Source: Methyloglobulus sp. (GTDB lineage: Bacteria; Pseudomonadota; Gammaproteobacteria; Methylococcales; Methylomonadaceae). From it: a DNA stretch of 64,000 nt. Below are positions 36,225-43,657 of the stretch, one piece after another (position 1 is the stretch's first letter; each line of letters opens with the position of its first letter). Location of the stretch: the NCBI GenBank assembly GCA_013141505.1, contig JABFQX010000020.1, forward strand, positions 24,827 through 88,826, in the 5' to 3' direction. A program made the translations under genes and the position numbers. The notes below the pieces were generated by a model. The model did not search any database and was not told where the DNA came from. It saw only the letters and a list, made by a program, of their open reading frames with translations.

Positions 36225-36866
36225 TTATTGTTTCCAATGAGGTGGGAAAGTTTTAGTAAAGTAAGGCAGTTGCTCAAACTGCACCATAAATCCAGCCAAC
36301 TTTGCACCAATAAGATCGCCTACACCAAGTTGAGGTTTACGTTGGTCGATACGCTTTAGTAAAGCCAGCAAAGGATAGATTGTAAAGTCCGCTGCCGAGA
36401 TTGTACCGGCAAAGAACTGGCTATGCAGGACATTTTCAAAGTAATCCAAGTGGTGGCTTAACTCATTAAAAGCCGTCGAGATTACAACAGGATCGCTATC
36501 CTCATTGTCATTTAGTAAGGTCAGCTCCATCAATCGCCGTACTGCCGGATACAGGTAGCTATTGGCTTCCGCCGATAACCGACGTACGATTGCACGGTCT
36601 CGAATAGTTGATGGGAACACCGGAAAATCAGGATAACGCTCTTCCAAATATTCCACGATGGTTGATGCTTCCCATAAGGCAAAACCATCATCGACTAATG
36701 CAGGTACTTTACCGTGCGGGTTGATGGCTAGATAACCTGGCCGTTTCAATTCACCATTCTGTAGTGTCAGCAAATTAAATTCATAGGGCAGTTGTTTGTG
36801 TTCCAGAACCAGCCAAACATTCCATGAAAAAGGCGATCCTGAACCGTAATAAAATTGGATACTCAT
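36225..36866 (-). CDS. Glutathione S-transferase family protein
   Basis: A 213-residue GST: thioredoxin-like domain (QFYYGSGSPFSWNVWLVLEH, HGKVPALVDDGFALWEASTI with the cis-Pro and glutathione-binding region) and a helical C-terminal domain (ISAADFTIYPLLALL). It lies three bases upstream of the SDR gene. With the MAPEG gene before it, this suggests handling of reactive or electrophilic compounds (inference). Confidence 0.93.
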   Translation of the reverse strand: MSIQFYYGSGSPFSWNVWLVLEHKQLPYEFNLLTLQNGELKRPGYLAINPHGKVPALVDDGFALWEASTIVEYLEERYPDFPVFPSTIRDRAIVRRLSAEANSYLYPAVRRLMELTLLNDNEDSDPVVISTAFNELSHHLDYFENVLHSQFFAGTISAADFTIYPLLALLKRIDQRKPQLGVGDLIGAKLAGFMVQFEQLPYFTKTFPPHWKQ

Positions 36867-36896
36867 GTGTTATTCATTCTGAAAGTAATAGGCGAT

Positions 36897-37301
36897 TTAA
36901 ACTGCGCCCAATATTGTCGTTACTAATGCCATTTGGCAGATAAATCCGACCACAAAGGCAAGCGTACGAATGACGGGGATAGCCGCAACGTAAGCGAGGA
37001 CATGAATTAACCGCGCAATAAAATAGATCAAGCAAACTGTTGCTGTCATTGAGGTGCTTATCCCTGCAAAATGGATCACCAAAGCCAACGGTGCGAAGAG
37101 AGCTAGATTCTCAATAGCGTTGGCATGAGCCCGCATCAACCTTTCAGCCCACAAGGCCTTTGGTTTTAACGGTGGCGGCTTAAGGGCAGCCCAAGCACCG
37201 ATCTCAATAATACGATTGACAATAACCGGCACCCAAAAAAGGGCTGTCATCAAAATGGTTGCTGTTAGCCAATAAATTTCAGGAGTAATGATACCCGGCA
37301 T
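36897..37301 (-). CDS. MAPEG-family membrane protein
   Basis: A 134-residue protein with four membrane helices and the MAPEG pattern AERLMRAHANAIENLALFAP and YFIARLIHVLAYVAAIPVIR. MAPEG proteins include membrane glutathione transferases; bacterial members are mostly uncharacterised. It sits in the same leftward run as a soluble GST. Confidence 0.92.
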   Translation of the reverse strand: MPGIITPEIYWLTATILMTALFWVPVIVNRIIEIGAWAALKPPPLKPKALWAERLMRAHANAIENLALFAPLALVIHFAGISTSMTATVCLIYFIARLIHVLAYVAAIPVIRTLAFVVGFICQMALVTTILGAV

Positions 37302-37353
37302 AGCTTTACCTTTATGAAGTTGTTTAGTTGAAGGCAGTGAATGGACTGGTCAA

Positions 37354-37848
37354 TTAACCAGCCTGCACAGCCTGTTGATATGCCTCAAGCAATTTAGGGT
37401 CATCGATGGAACCGTGATGATGAATTTGCCGCCAACCAACGTCCGCGCCAAACCACTGGACAATACGGCTGGTTCGAATGGCAAGGGCTAAGGTTTGATT
37501 ATTCAGGGCAAACTCACCGTACTCTCGCCCGGCGAAGACAATCATGTTTTCAGTCTCGAATTCAACGATGTCGTCCAGTTCAACCCAGACTGATGCCGTC
37601 CCTGAGAACACCCGGCTATAGAGGGCAGCAATTGGCTCGTATCCCCGCAAGATGCCACCTAATGGATTATTTAACTGGATAAGATCATGCTCTGCCCAGA
37701 CCTGTTTCAACACGATCAAATCACGATGGTTGAAAGCATAATAAAACGACTCCACCAACAGCCTTGCCCCGGTTATTCCGGGCTCTCTGATACCATCAAT
37801 CCTGTTTCCGGAAGTGCGACCATAATGACGTTGAGAATGCTTAATCAT
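37354..37848 (-). CDS. NTF2-like (SnoaL-type) protein
   Basis: A 164-residue protein of the NTF2-like cone fold: LVESFYYAFNHRDLIVLKQVWAE (split around residue 30-50), LNNPLGGILRGYEPIAALY, and the closing RIVQWFGADVGWRQIHHHGS. Members include ketosteroid-isomerase-like enzymes and ligand binders; the role is unknown. It overlaps the upstream membrane-protein gene by four bases (ATGA). Confidence 0.83.
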   Translation of the reverse strand: MIKHSQRHYGRTSGNRIDGIREPGITGARLLVESFYYAFNHRDLIVLKQVWAEHDLIQLNNPLGGILRGYEPIAALYSRVFSGTASVWVELDDIVEFETENMIVFAGREYGEFALNNQTLALAIRTSRIVQWFGADVGWRQIHHHGSIDDPKLLEAYQQAVQAG

Positions 37849-38528
37849 GCTTGCTGCACCTGAACAGTTGCATGATCCTTACTCAGTAGTTTCCAGATAG
37901 AAACAAGATGGAACCACAGCCAAAGCGGTGCCGGAAGGAAAACCGCATACATCATGGCATGGTGCGGCGTTATGGTTGGAAGCAGGATTAAAGCAAGTGT
38001 ACTGGCAACTATTAAAATATCGGCCATGCCAAAAATATTGGCAAACCATGCCCGACGGACTTCATCCGTATGGGTAGCAAAACTAAAAGCCGCAATCAAG
38101 CCAAAGAAACCGGCGGCAATATGCGTCCAGCCATCCAGTATGCCAAAAGTCAGTGGCAATCCGCCCAAACTGGCCTGCATGAGAAAATTCGCCCCAAAGA
38201 GTACCCGGATACCTTGCAATAAAAGTAGTTGCTGCTGACTTAGGGCTAACAGTTTTGAACGAATTGTCGTGACAAAAAACAGCAAAGCCCAGACCGCACC
38301 GACTGCAATAATGACAATCGCCAGAAAAGCTACTCCTGAAATATCTTCCGGAAACAGACTTTTGGTTGAAAGACCAAGGTGCAACAGCCCAAGCCAGGCT
38401 AACAGGCCTATGCCAATACCAATTGGTAATTTACTTTTCAACTCTCCTAGTGAGATAACCCATAGTGTGTAAACAATCATTATCAGATCGAGAAAAACGG
38501 CAACGCCGGTATTGGTAAACTCAGACAT
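37845..38528 (-). CDS. Polytopic membrane protein, first gene of an AraC-linked operon
   Basis: A 227-residue protein with about seven hydrophobic helices (VAVFLDLIMIVYTLWVI, GIGIGLLAWLGLLHLGL, VAFLAIVIIAVGAVWALLFF and others) and no domain I can name. It heads the leftward operon (membrane protein, NTF2-like, MAPEG, GST, SDR) and diverges from an AraC-type regulator across a 65-base gap. Confidence 0.8.
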   Translation of the reverse strand: MSEFTNTGVAVFLDLIMIVYTLWVISLGELKSKLPIGIGIGLLAWLGLLHLGLSTKSLFPEDISGVAFLAIVIIAVGAVWALLFFVTTIRSKLLALSQQQLLLLQGIRVLFGANFLMQASLGGLPLTFGILDGWTHIAAGFFGLIAAFSFATHTDEVRRAWFANIFGMADILIVASTLALILLPTITPHHAMMYAVFLPAPLWLWFHLVSIWKLLSKDHATVQVQQA

Positions 38529-38593
38529 ATTGAGAACTCCTTAAATAACTGTTATGGTGATACACAGAATAACAACGTAAATCAATAGTAACA

Positions 38594-39586
38594 ATGACCG
38601 AATCTACCAATATTTATGCTGAAACTATCGATTTAGAAGATAATTTATGCGTATTGAGCGATGTGCTTAATTCCCTGCGGATCAGTGGCAGCATCCTTTT
38701 AAATGAGGATTATGTTCCACCTTGGGGAATTTCAATTCCTAACGCCAATAAATTAGGGCAGCTATTAAAAGCTAAGCGGGATGAGCAAGTTGTGGCATTT
38801 CATCTGGTAAAGCGGGGATATGTTGAACTAACCCCTGAAGGCTCCGATTCGATCCTCATTGAAGCGGGAGAAATGGCTATCTGCTTTGGCGGCGGCGCAC
38901 ATCGTTTATCGCAAGATTGCAATCAAGAAGCCGTGTCGGTAGAAACCCTGCTCCAGAAAGGCAACAATCCATTTAAACCAATTTCAGGAAACAAGGTACG
39001 GAGCACTTCGCTGATATGCGGCGTTTTTATGACGCGAAATATTGAACTCAATCCGCTGTTTTCGGCATTGCCTGCAATATTACATTCGTCGGTATTTCAT
39101 CCTGGCACGCTGCATAATTTGCCAGGCGTAGTAGACTGGATAAGCAAAGAAGCCGAGCAAACAACCCGCTGTACTTTCGTTATCGAACGGCTTCTGGAGT
39201 TACTCTGTGCTGAAGCGATGCGTTTTCATTTGGAAACTGCCCCGCCTGAGTCAAGATGGTTCACCGGCATTAAAGATCCTGTGATTGGTCGCGCGCTCAC
39301 CCTGATTCATTCCAGCCCCGGCAGGGACTGGTCAGTCAACCGGCTTGCCCAGAAGGTCGCCATGTCGCCATCCCGATTTGCCGCGCGATTCACCGCCACA
39401 TTAGGGGATAGCCCGATGGCTTATATCACGAAATGGCGCATGAATATCGCCGGACGGCTATTGGCGGAATCGCAACGAAGTGTCGAGGAAATTGCAGCTG
39501 AAGTGGGTTATGAAAACGTTACTGCTTTTAGCCGTGCGTTCAAAAGACATCTAGGGGTGCCACCCACGGCTTGGCGTAATCGATAA
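38594..39586 (+). CDS. AraC-family regulator (cupin N-terminal domain)
   Basis: A 330-residue protein. An AraC-type cupin_6 ligand domain occupies about 1-200 (FHLVKRGYVELTPEG, IEAGEMAICFGGGAHRL). Two AraC helix-turn-helix units follow (NRLAQKVAMSPSRFAARF and SVEEIAAEVGYENVTAFSRA, ending LGVPPTAWRNR). It diverges closely from the membrane/NTF2/MAPEG/GST/SDR run, which it probably controls (inference). Confidence 0.92.
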   Translation: MTESTNIYAETIDLEDNLCVLSDVLNSLRISGSILLNEDYVPPWGISIPNANKLGQLLKAKRDEQVVAFHLVKRGYVELTPEGSDSILIEAGEMAICFGGGAHRLSQDCNQEAVSVETLLQKGNNPFKPISGNKVRSTSLICGVFMTRNIELNPLFSALPAILHSSVFHPGTLHNLPGVVDWISKEAEQTTRCTFVIERLLELLCAEAMRFHLETAPPESRWFTGIKDPVIGRALTLIHSSPGRDWSVNRLAQKVAMSPSRFAARFTATLGDSPMAYITKWRMNIAGRLLAESQRSVEEIAAEVGYENVTAFSRAFKRHLGVPPTAWRNR

Positions 39587-40219
39587 GGAAAATAAACCTA
39601 AAAGGTTACCTGATTACCCATAAGTTTCAGCAACCTTGTCACCGGCGGTAGGTCAGACGGTGTTACCAGGGAAGAGTTTACCTGGGGAAGACTTTATTTT
39701 TATCGGACATCATTGCCGGAAAGATGCGGGTAGTACTGAGTATTACGGGCAGCCAAACTACCTTGTCTTGGTAGGCAAAATAGATGTTGCTACAAATCTC
39801 TGGGTGAGGCTTGTTCGGTTTATATGTTTTCTTGTGTGCATATCTAATGCTACAGGAAATATAGTAACAATTATGCGCCAAATAACTCCGTTTTCAGTTC
39901 TTGCCTGGGTTGCTCGCATATCGGCATGTATTGCTTTTATGGCGAGAATCGCAGCTTATTTTCCGCCAAACAAGCTAGTTGAAAAACTCTGTACAAAAAG
40001 CACGTCAATCTACACTCAGTAATAGGCGTAGTCTCCCAAGTGTTTCAATTAAAATCACTCTAGCGAGAAGTTGTAAAAATGCATTATGCCATTCTAAAGA
40101 CATGATGGTATCAAAAGCGGCAGTCGCATTTTCAGTTGGCTTTACACGTCAATGCCCACTAAGCGATGATAAAGTTCCTCCATAAAACTATAACTGATTG
40201 GCTTAATAAAAAAGCCGAT
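39587..40219. other. Gene-free stretch
   Basis: About 630 bases with only frames that lack family resemblance and ribosome binding sites. The longest, 128 codons at 39636-40022, looks like chance. No repeat or RNA structure of note was found. It may hold a decayed gene I cannot recognise. Confidence 0.45.
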
Positions 40220-40729
40220 TTAGACCGCTCTTAGATTTTCATTCTCGTAAGCGCGCATTTTTTTCCAGCCGACAAATTCTTCGTCGTGAAAAGGAAGGTC
40301 ATTGTCAATTGCGTGTTCATAGCAGCTTCTAAACAAGCGTGCGGTGCGGAAAGCATGCAATTCAGCATCAGCGGTAACAGTCTCTACGTTACCAACCTGG
40401 AAAGTTTTGTTACGGGCTTTGCCATCGCATACCCAAAAAACGGTATAACACAAGTAACTTTTGTTTTTGCGATGGTCAAACTTGATTGTTCTGGATACCC
40501 CGGTAATGCCAGTGGTGGTTTTATTTTTCGGCGGCTTAAGAAAACGCGTTCTACTACCTTTAAGGGCGACCAACATCTGATCTCGCCAAGTGATAGCTGC
40601 ATTCAACGATTTAACTTTACTGCCCCACAGTTTGTGGGAAAAGTATCGACTGCTTTCTTTGCCACGCCTTACGATGCGTACCTGATACCCGAACACATCA
40701 GGTTCTGTGATGTGCTTATTCTTTGCCAT
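40220..40729 (-). CDS. AP2-like DNA-binding domain protein
   Basis: A 169-residue basic protein. The middle part (about 75-135) has the pattern of bacterial AP2-like domains: GITGVSRTIKF, then YTVFWVCDGKARNKTFQVGN and a closing helix AFRTARLFRSCYEHA. Such domains occur in phage and homing-endonuclease proteins. Here there is no nuclease domain. It is a single gene beside a gene-free stretch, so foreign origin is plausible. Its function is not assigned. Confidence 0.6.
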   Translation of the reverse strand: MAKNKHITEPDVFGYQVRIVRRGKESSRYFSHKLWGSKVKSLNAAITWRDQMLVALKGSRTRFLKPPKNKTTTGITGVSRTIKFDHRKNKSYLCYTVFWVCDGKARNKTFQVGNVETVTADAELHAFRTARLFRSCYEHAIDNDLPFHDEEFVGWKKMRAYENENLRAV

Positions 40730-40826
40730 ACTAATATCTCGAAAAGGTTAAAAATTAGAGTTAACAGTAGGGTTAGGTTGCCAAAGATCTATATGGTTCC
40801 TACGAGAGTGGTTATTAGCTGGCTCG

Positions 40827-40848
40827 TTTGTAATCCTACGATTACAAA
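40827..40848. promoter_or_regulatory. Palindrome between the AP2-like and peroxiredoxin genes
   Basis: TTTGTAATC and GATTACAAA arms (9 bases, perfect) around CTAC. It lies upstream of both divergent genes, so it is a candidate operator; the regulator is unknown. Confidence 0.4.
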
Positions 40849-41009
40849 TTATGGCTTAAGTTTAAAAAAATGCAAGTCGAATTTTGTATGTCAAGCGATT
40901 CCAAGTCCATTCTGGTGTAAAATGCATCATCCCTTTTGAGATTTAACTACAAAAGTGGTTGTTAGAGTTTATAGACCTTACTTTATTTTGACTAATTTGG
41001 AGACATTTG

Positions 41010-41615
41010 ATGAGCGTATTAGTTGGTAAACAAGCCCCTGATTTCACCGTCCCGGCCGTTTTGGGCAATGGAGAAATCGTTGATTCCTTCAGTTTTTCAT
41101 CAGCAACTAACGGTAAATATGCCGTAGTGTTCTTTTATCCGCTGGATTTTACGTTCGTTTGCCCAAGCGAGCTGATTGCTTTGGATCATCGCATGGATGA
41201 ATTCAAAAGCCGTGGTGTTGAGGTGATTGCGGTGTCAATCGACTCACATTTTACCCATAACGCATGGCGTAACACGCCTATCAATAAGGGTGGTATTGGT
41301 GCCGTTCGTTACACAATGGCAGCGGATATGGCGCATTCTATCTGCAAGGATTATGACGTGGAAGCAGCTAGCCCTGCTGTGGCTTATCGGGGTACCTTCC
41401 TGATAGACCGTAACGGTATGGTGCGTCATCAGGTTGTCAATGACTTGCCTCTGGGTCGCAATATGGATGAACTGTTGCGAATGATTGATGCCCTGCAATT
41501 TTTTGAAGAGCATGGCGAAGTGTGCCCAGCCGGTTGGAACAAAGGCGATAAAGGCATGAATGCCAGCCCCTCTGGTGTTGCCGAATACTTGGACAAACAC
41601 GCAGAAAAATTATAA
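41010..41615 (+). CDS. Typical 2-Cys peroxiredoxin (AhpC/Prx1 type)
   Basis: Reduces H2O2 and organic hydroperoxides using thioredoxin or AhpF-like reductants. The 201 residues have the peroxidatic Cys51 in DFTFVCPSE and the resolving Cys172 in HGEVCPAGW. The C-terminal helix ends AEYLDKHAEKL without the YF motif of overoxidation-sensitive forms. The ATG at 41010 follows TTGGAGAC; the TTG one codon earlier is not needed. No reductase gene lies adjacent. Confidence 0.95.
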   Translation: MSVLVGKQAPDFTVPAVLGNGEIVDSFSFSSATNGKYAVVFFYPLDFTFVCPSELIALDHRMDEFKSRGVEVIAVSIDSHFTHNAWRNTPINKGGIGAVRYTMAADMAHSICKDYDVEAASPAVAYRGTFLIDRNGMVRHQVVNDLPLGRNMDELLRMIDALQFFEEHGEVCPAGWNKGDKGMNASPSGVAEYLDKHAEKL

Positions 41616-41718
41616 GGCATTCAAAAAATAACTGGCGCAAGTGTTCTTGAAGGATTAAAACGTGCTCAGAAAGACGCTTTGTGCCACGAGTTTTTGTAAG
41701 TTGTTTTAGATGTAAAAC

Positions 41719-41777
41719 GGAATACCGCAAGGCATAAATGAAAAATGGTTTTTCTATTTATGCCTACCCGGTATTCC
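41719..41777. repeat. Long imperfect hairpin after the peroxiredoxin gene
   Basis: Arms of about 28 bases pair across a short loop (GGAATACCG and AGGCATAAAT on the left, ATTTATGCCT and CGGTATTCC on the right, with small bulges and an A/T-rich tip). It lies between convergent genes. It may act as a two-way terminator or be a miniature repeat element. Confidence 0.6.
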
Positions 41778-41823
41778 TGCTACTAGCTATTTCGCAGTTG
41801 TTTTTTCAGTATGGCAATACGAC

Positions 41824-42108
41824 TTACTTAGCGGCGCGGGAATTGCTCAATAATTTTTTTCTGATTAAATAGCCGGCTGCCAACCCGCACAGCGCGGGGA
41901 TCTGGCTTATGACGATAATCGCCGTACTTTTCTTTGCGACTATCCCCATCAAATAGGCGGCAACTGTATAATTCACCAACAAATAAGCAAGCAGGTAGCC
42001 AATAAAGCCAATTACAGCCCACTTAACCGGGGGTTCGCCGATTTTGTCGGCGGTCATGTAAAACCAGATAACGATGCCAAGTGCGGCGAGTTTTGCTAAA
42101 ACTAACAT
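41824..42108 (-). CDS. Small membrane protein
   Basis: A 94-residue protein with three hydrophobic helices (LVLAKLAALGIVIWFYM, WAVIGFIGYLLAYLLVNYTV, IIVISQIPALCGLAAGYLI) and a basic tail. I recognise no family. The start at 42108 has GGAAGGGAAC immediately upstream; the frame's first ATG at 42228 lacks a ribosome binding site and would add 40 hydrophilic residues. It diverges from mutY. Confidence 0.72.
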   Translation of the reverse strand: MLVLAKLAALGIVIWFYMTADKIGEPPVKWAVIGFIGYLLAYLLVNYTVAAYLMGIVAKKSTAIIVISQIPALCGLAAGYLIRKKLLSNSRAAK

Positions 42109-42303
42109 GTTCCCTTCCTTTTCTTGTAATAGGTTGTTTTTTGTTAATGTTTGGGTGGCTAATCGACCGACGCAAGAAATTTTACCGCCATTCCCAAATT
42201 TATACACTTCGTTTATCGATCCGCACAATATTCGATACTTAATCTTAATAATGCCAGATCAAGTTCAGCAAGCGGTGCAGAAAATACCTGCCATTTTGTT
42301 TTT

Positions 42304-43353
42304 ATGAAGCCGTCAGTCTTTCAGCACTGTGTCCTGACATGGTTTGACCGGCATGGCCGTAAGGATTTGCCCTGGCAAACCGATATCACGCCTTACCGCG
42401 TTTGGCTTTCCGAGACTATGCTGCAACAAACGCAGGTTGTCACAGTTATCCCCTATTTTCAGGCATTTACAGCGCGATTTCCTGATTTATCGAAACTCGC
42501 GCACGCTGATTTAGACGAGGTGCTACAACTGTGGTCGGGTTTGGGCTACTATGCACGCGCCCGTAACCTTCATAAAGCGGCGCAGATAATTCACGCGCAA
42601 GGCCATTTTCCAGATACCTTAATTGAACTCATGGCCTTGCCGGGCATAGGCAAATCCACTGCTGGGGCTATCTTAAGCATAGCATTCAATAAAAGTACGC
42701 CAATCCTCGATGGCAATGTAAAGCGCGTATTGGCGAGATTTTATGCAATCTCAGGTTGGCCGGGAAATACTCAGGTGAGTCAGCAGCTTTGGGCTATCAG
42801 CGCCAACTTAACCCCCGAACAGCGTGTGGCCGAATACACGCAAGCCATGATGGATTTAGGTGCGACTGTTTGCACACGTAGCAAGCCACGTTGTGAGATG
42901 TGTCCACTTGAATCGGGTTGTCTGGCTAGGCAAATGCGAAGTACCGCTGATTTTCCTGCACCAAGGCCAAGTAAACTATTGCCTGTTAAAAAGCTGGTTT
43001 TTTTGCTTCTGCATAACAATCAGCAGCAGATATTTTTGGAAAAACGACCGCCCACAGGCATTTGGGGAGGCTTATGGAGTTTACCGGAATTTGCCAGTAC
43101 AGGTGATGCATCGGATTGGTGTCTCGCTAACAATATGCGAATTATTCATCAACAATCTGACATTGTGCATAGGCACACTTTCTCGCACTATCACCTTGAC
43201 TATACGCCGCTGACCATAGAAACCGACCATTCATGCGGGCATGTTGCTGAAGATGACCGTTTTTTCTGGCATAACGATCAACACATCAATACACTGGGGC
43301 TTCCTGCACCTATAAAAACGCTATTATTACAACATTTGAACAGAGGAAAATGA
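42304..43353 (+). CDS. mutY: Adenine DNA glycosylase MutY
   Basis: Removes adenine mispaired with 8-oxoguanine. The 349 residues hold the catalytic Glu37 (SETMLQQTQ), the helix-hairpin-helix [12 protein letters not shown], Asp136 ([11 protein letters not shown]) and the 4Fe-4S ligands C190, C197, C200 and C206. A NUDIX-like C-terminal domain (about 225-349) recognises 8-oxoG. The length matches the family. yggX follows after one base, the order also seen in E. coli. Confidence 0.97.
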   Translation: MKPSVFQHCVLTWFDRHGRKDLPWQTDITPYRVWLSETMLQQTQVVTVIPYFQAFTARFPDLSKLAHADLDEVLQLWSGLGYYARARNLHKAAQIIHAQGHFPDTLIELMALPGIGKSTAGAILSIAFNKSTPILDGNVKRVLARFYAISGWPGNTQVSQQLWAISANLTPEQRVAEYTQAMMDLGATVCTRSKPRCEMCPLESGCLARQMRSTADFPAPRPSKLLPVKKLVFLLLHNNQQQIFLEKRPPTGIWGGLWSLPEFASTGDASDWCLANNMRIIHQQSDIVHRHTFSHYHLDYTPLTIETDHSCGHVAEDDRFFWHNDQHINTLGLPAPIKTLLLQHLNRGK

Positions 43354-43354
43354 C

Positions 43355-43627
43355 ATGGCTCGATTGATTTACTGTGCGAAATTAGGCAAAGAAGCCGAAG
43401 GTTTGGATGCGCCGCCGTTCCCGGGGCCAAAAGGCCAGGAGATTTTTGAAAAAATATCAAAGCAAGTCTGGCAAGAGTGGTTAAGCAGGCAAACCATGTT
43501 GATCAACGAAAACAAACTCGCCAGTTTTGATCCTAAATCTAGGGCTTTTCTTGCCGAAGAAAGAAATAAGTTTTTATTTGAAGGCAACGATGCCATGCCG
43601 CAAGGTTATGTACCGCCAAATACCTAA
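43355..43627 (+). CDS. yggX: Iron-trafficking / oxidative damage protection protein YggX
   Basis: A 90-residue protein with the family's signature start MARLIYCAKLGKEAEGLDAP and QVWQEWLSRQTMLINENKL. In enteric bacteria YggX protects iron-sulfur clusters and DNA from oxidative damage. That fits its operon with MutY, an iron-sulfur repair glycosylase. AGAGGAAA lies just before the ATG. Confidence 0.97.
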   Translation: MARLIYCAKLGKEAEGLDAPPFPGPKGQEIFEKISKQVWQEWLSRQTMLINENKLASFDPKSRAFLAEERNKFLFEGNDAMPQGYVPPNT

Positions 43628-43657
43628 GTTGGTAAAGGATTCAGGCAAAGGATGGGG

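Noticed and set aside
36225..37301. GST and MAPEG genes as a leukotriene or drug-resistance cassette
   Set aside because: Nothing in the sequence defines a substrate; only a general detoxification role is suggested.
39636..40022. 128-codon frame in the gap after the AraC gene
   Set aside because: No family resemblance, no clear start signal, and mixed hydrophobic and Cys-rich content typical of chance frames.
40286..40939. 217-codon frame antisense to the AP2-like gene
   Set aside because: It is the mirror of a better-supported gene on the other strand and shows no domain.
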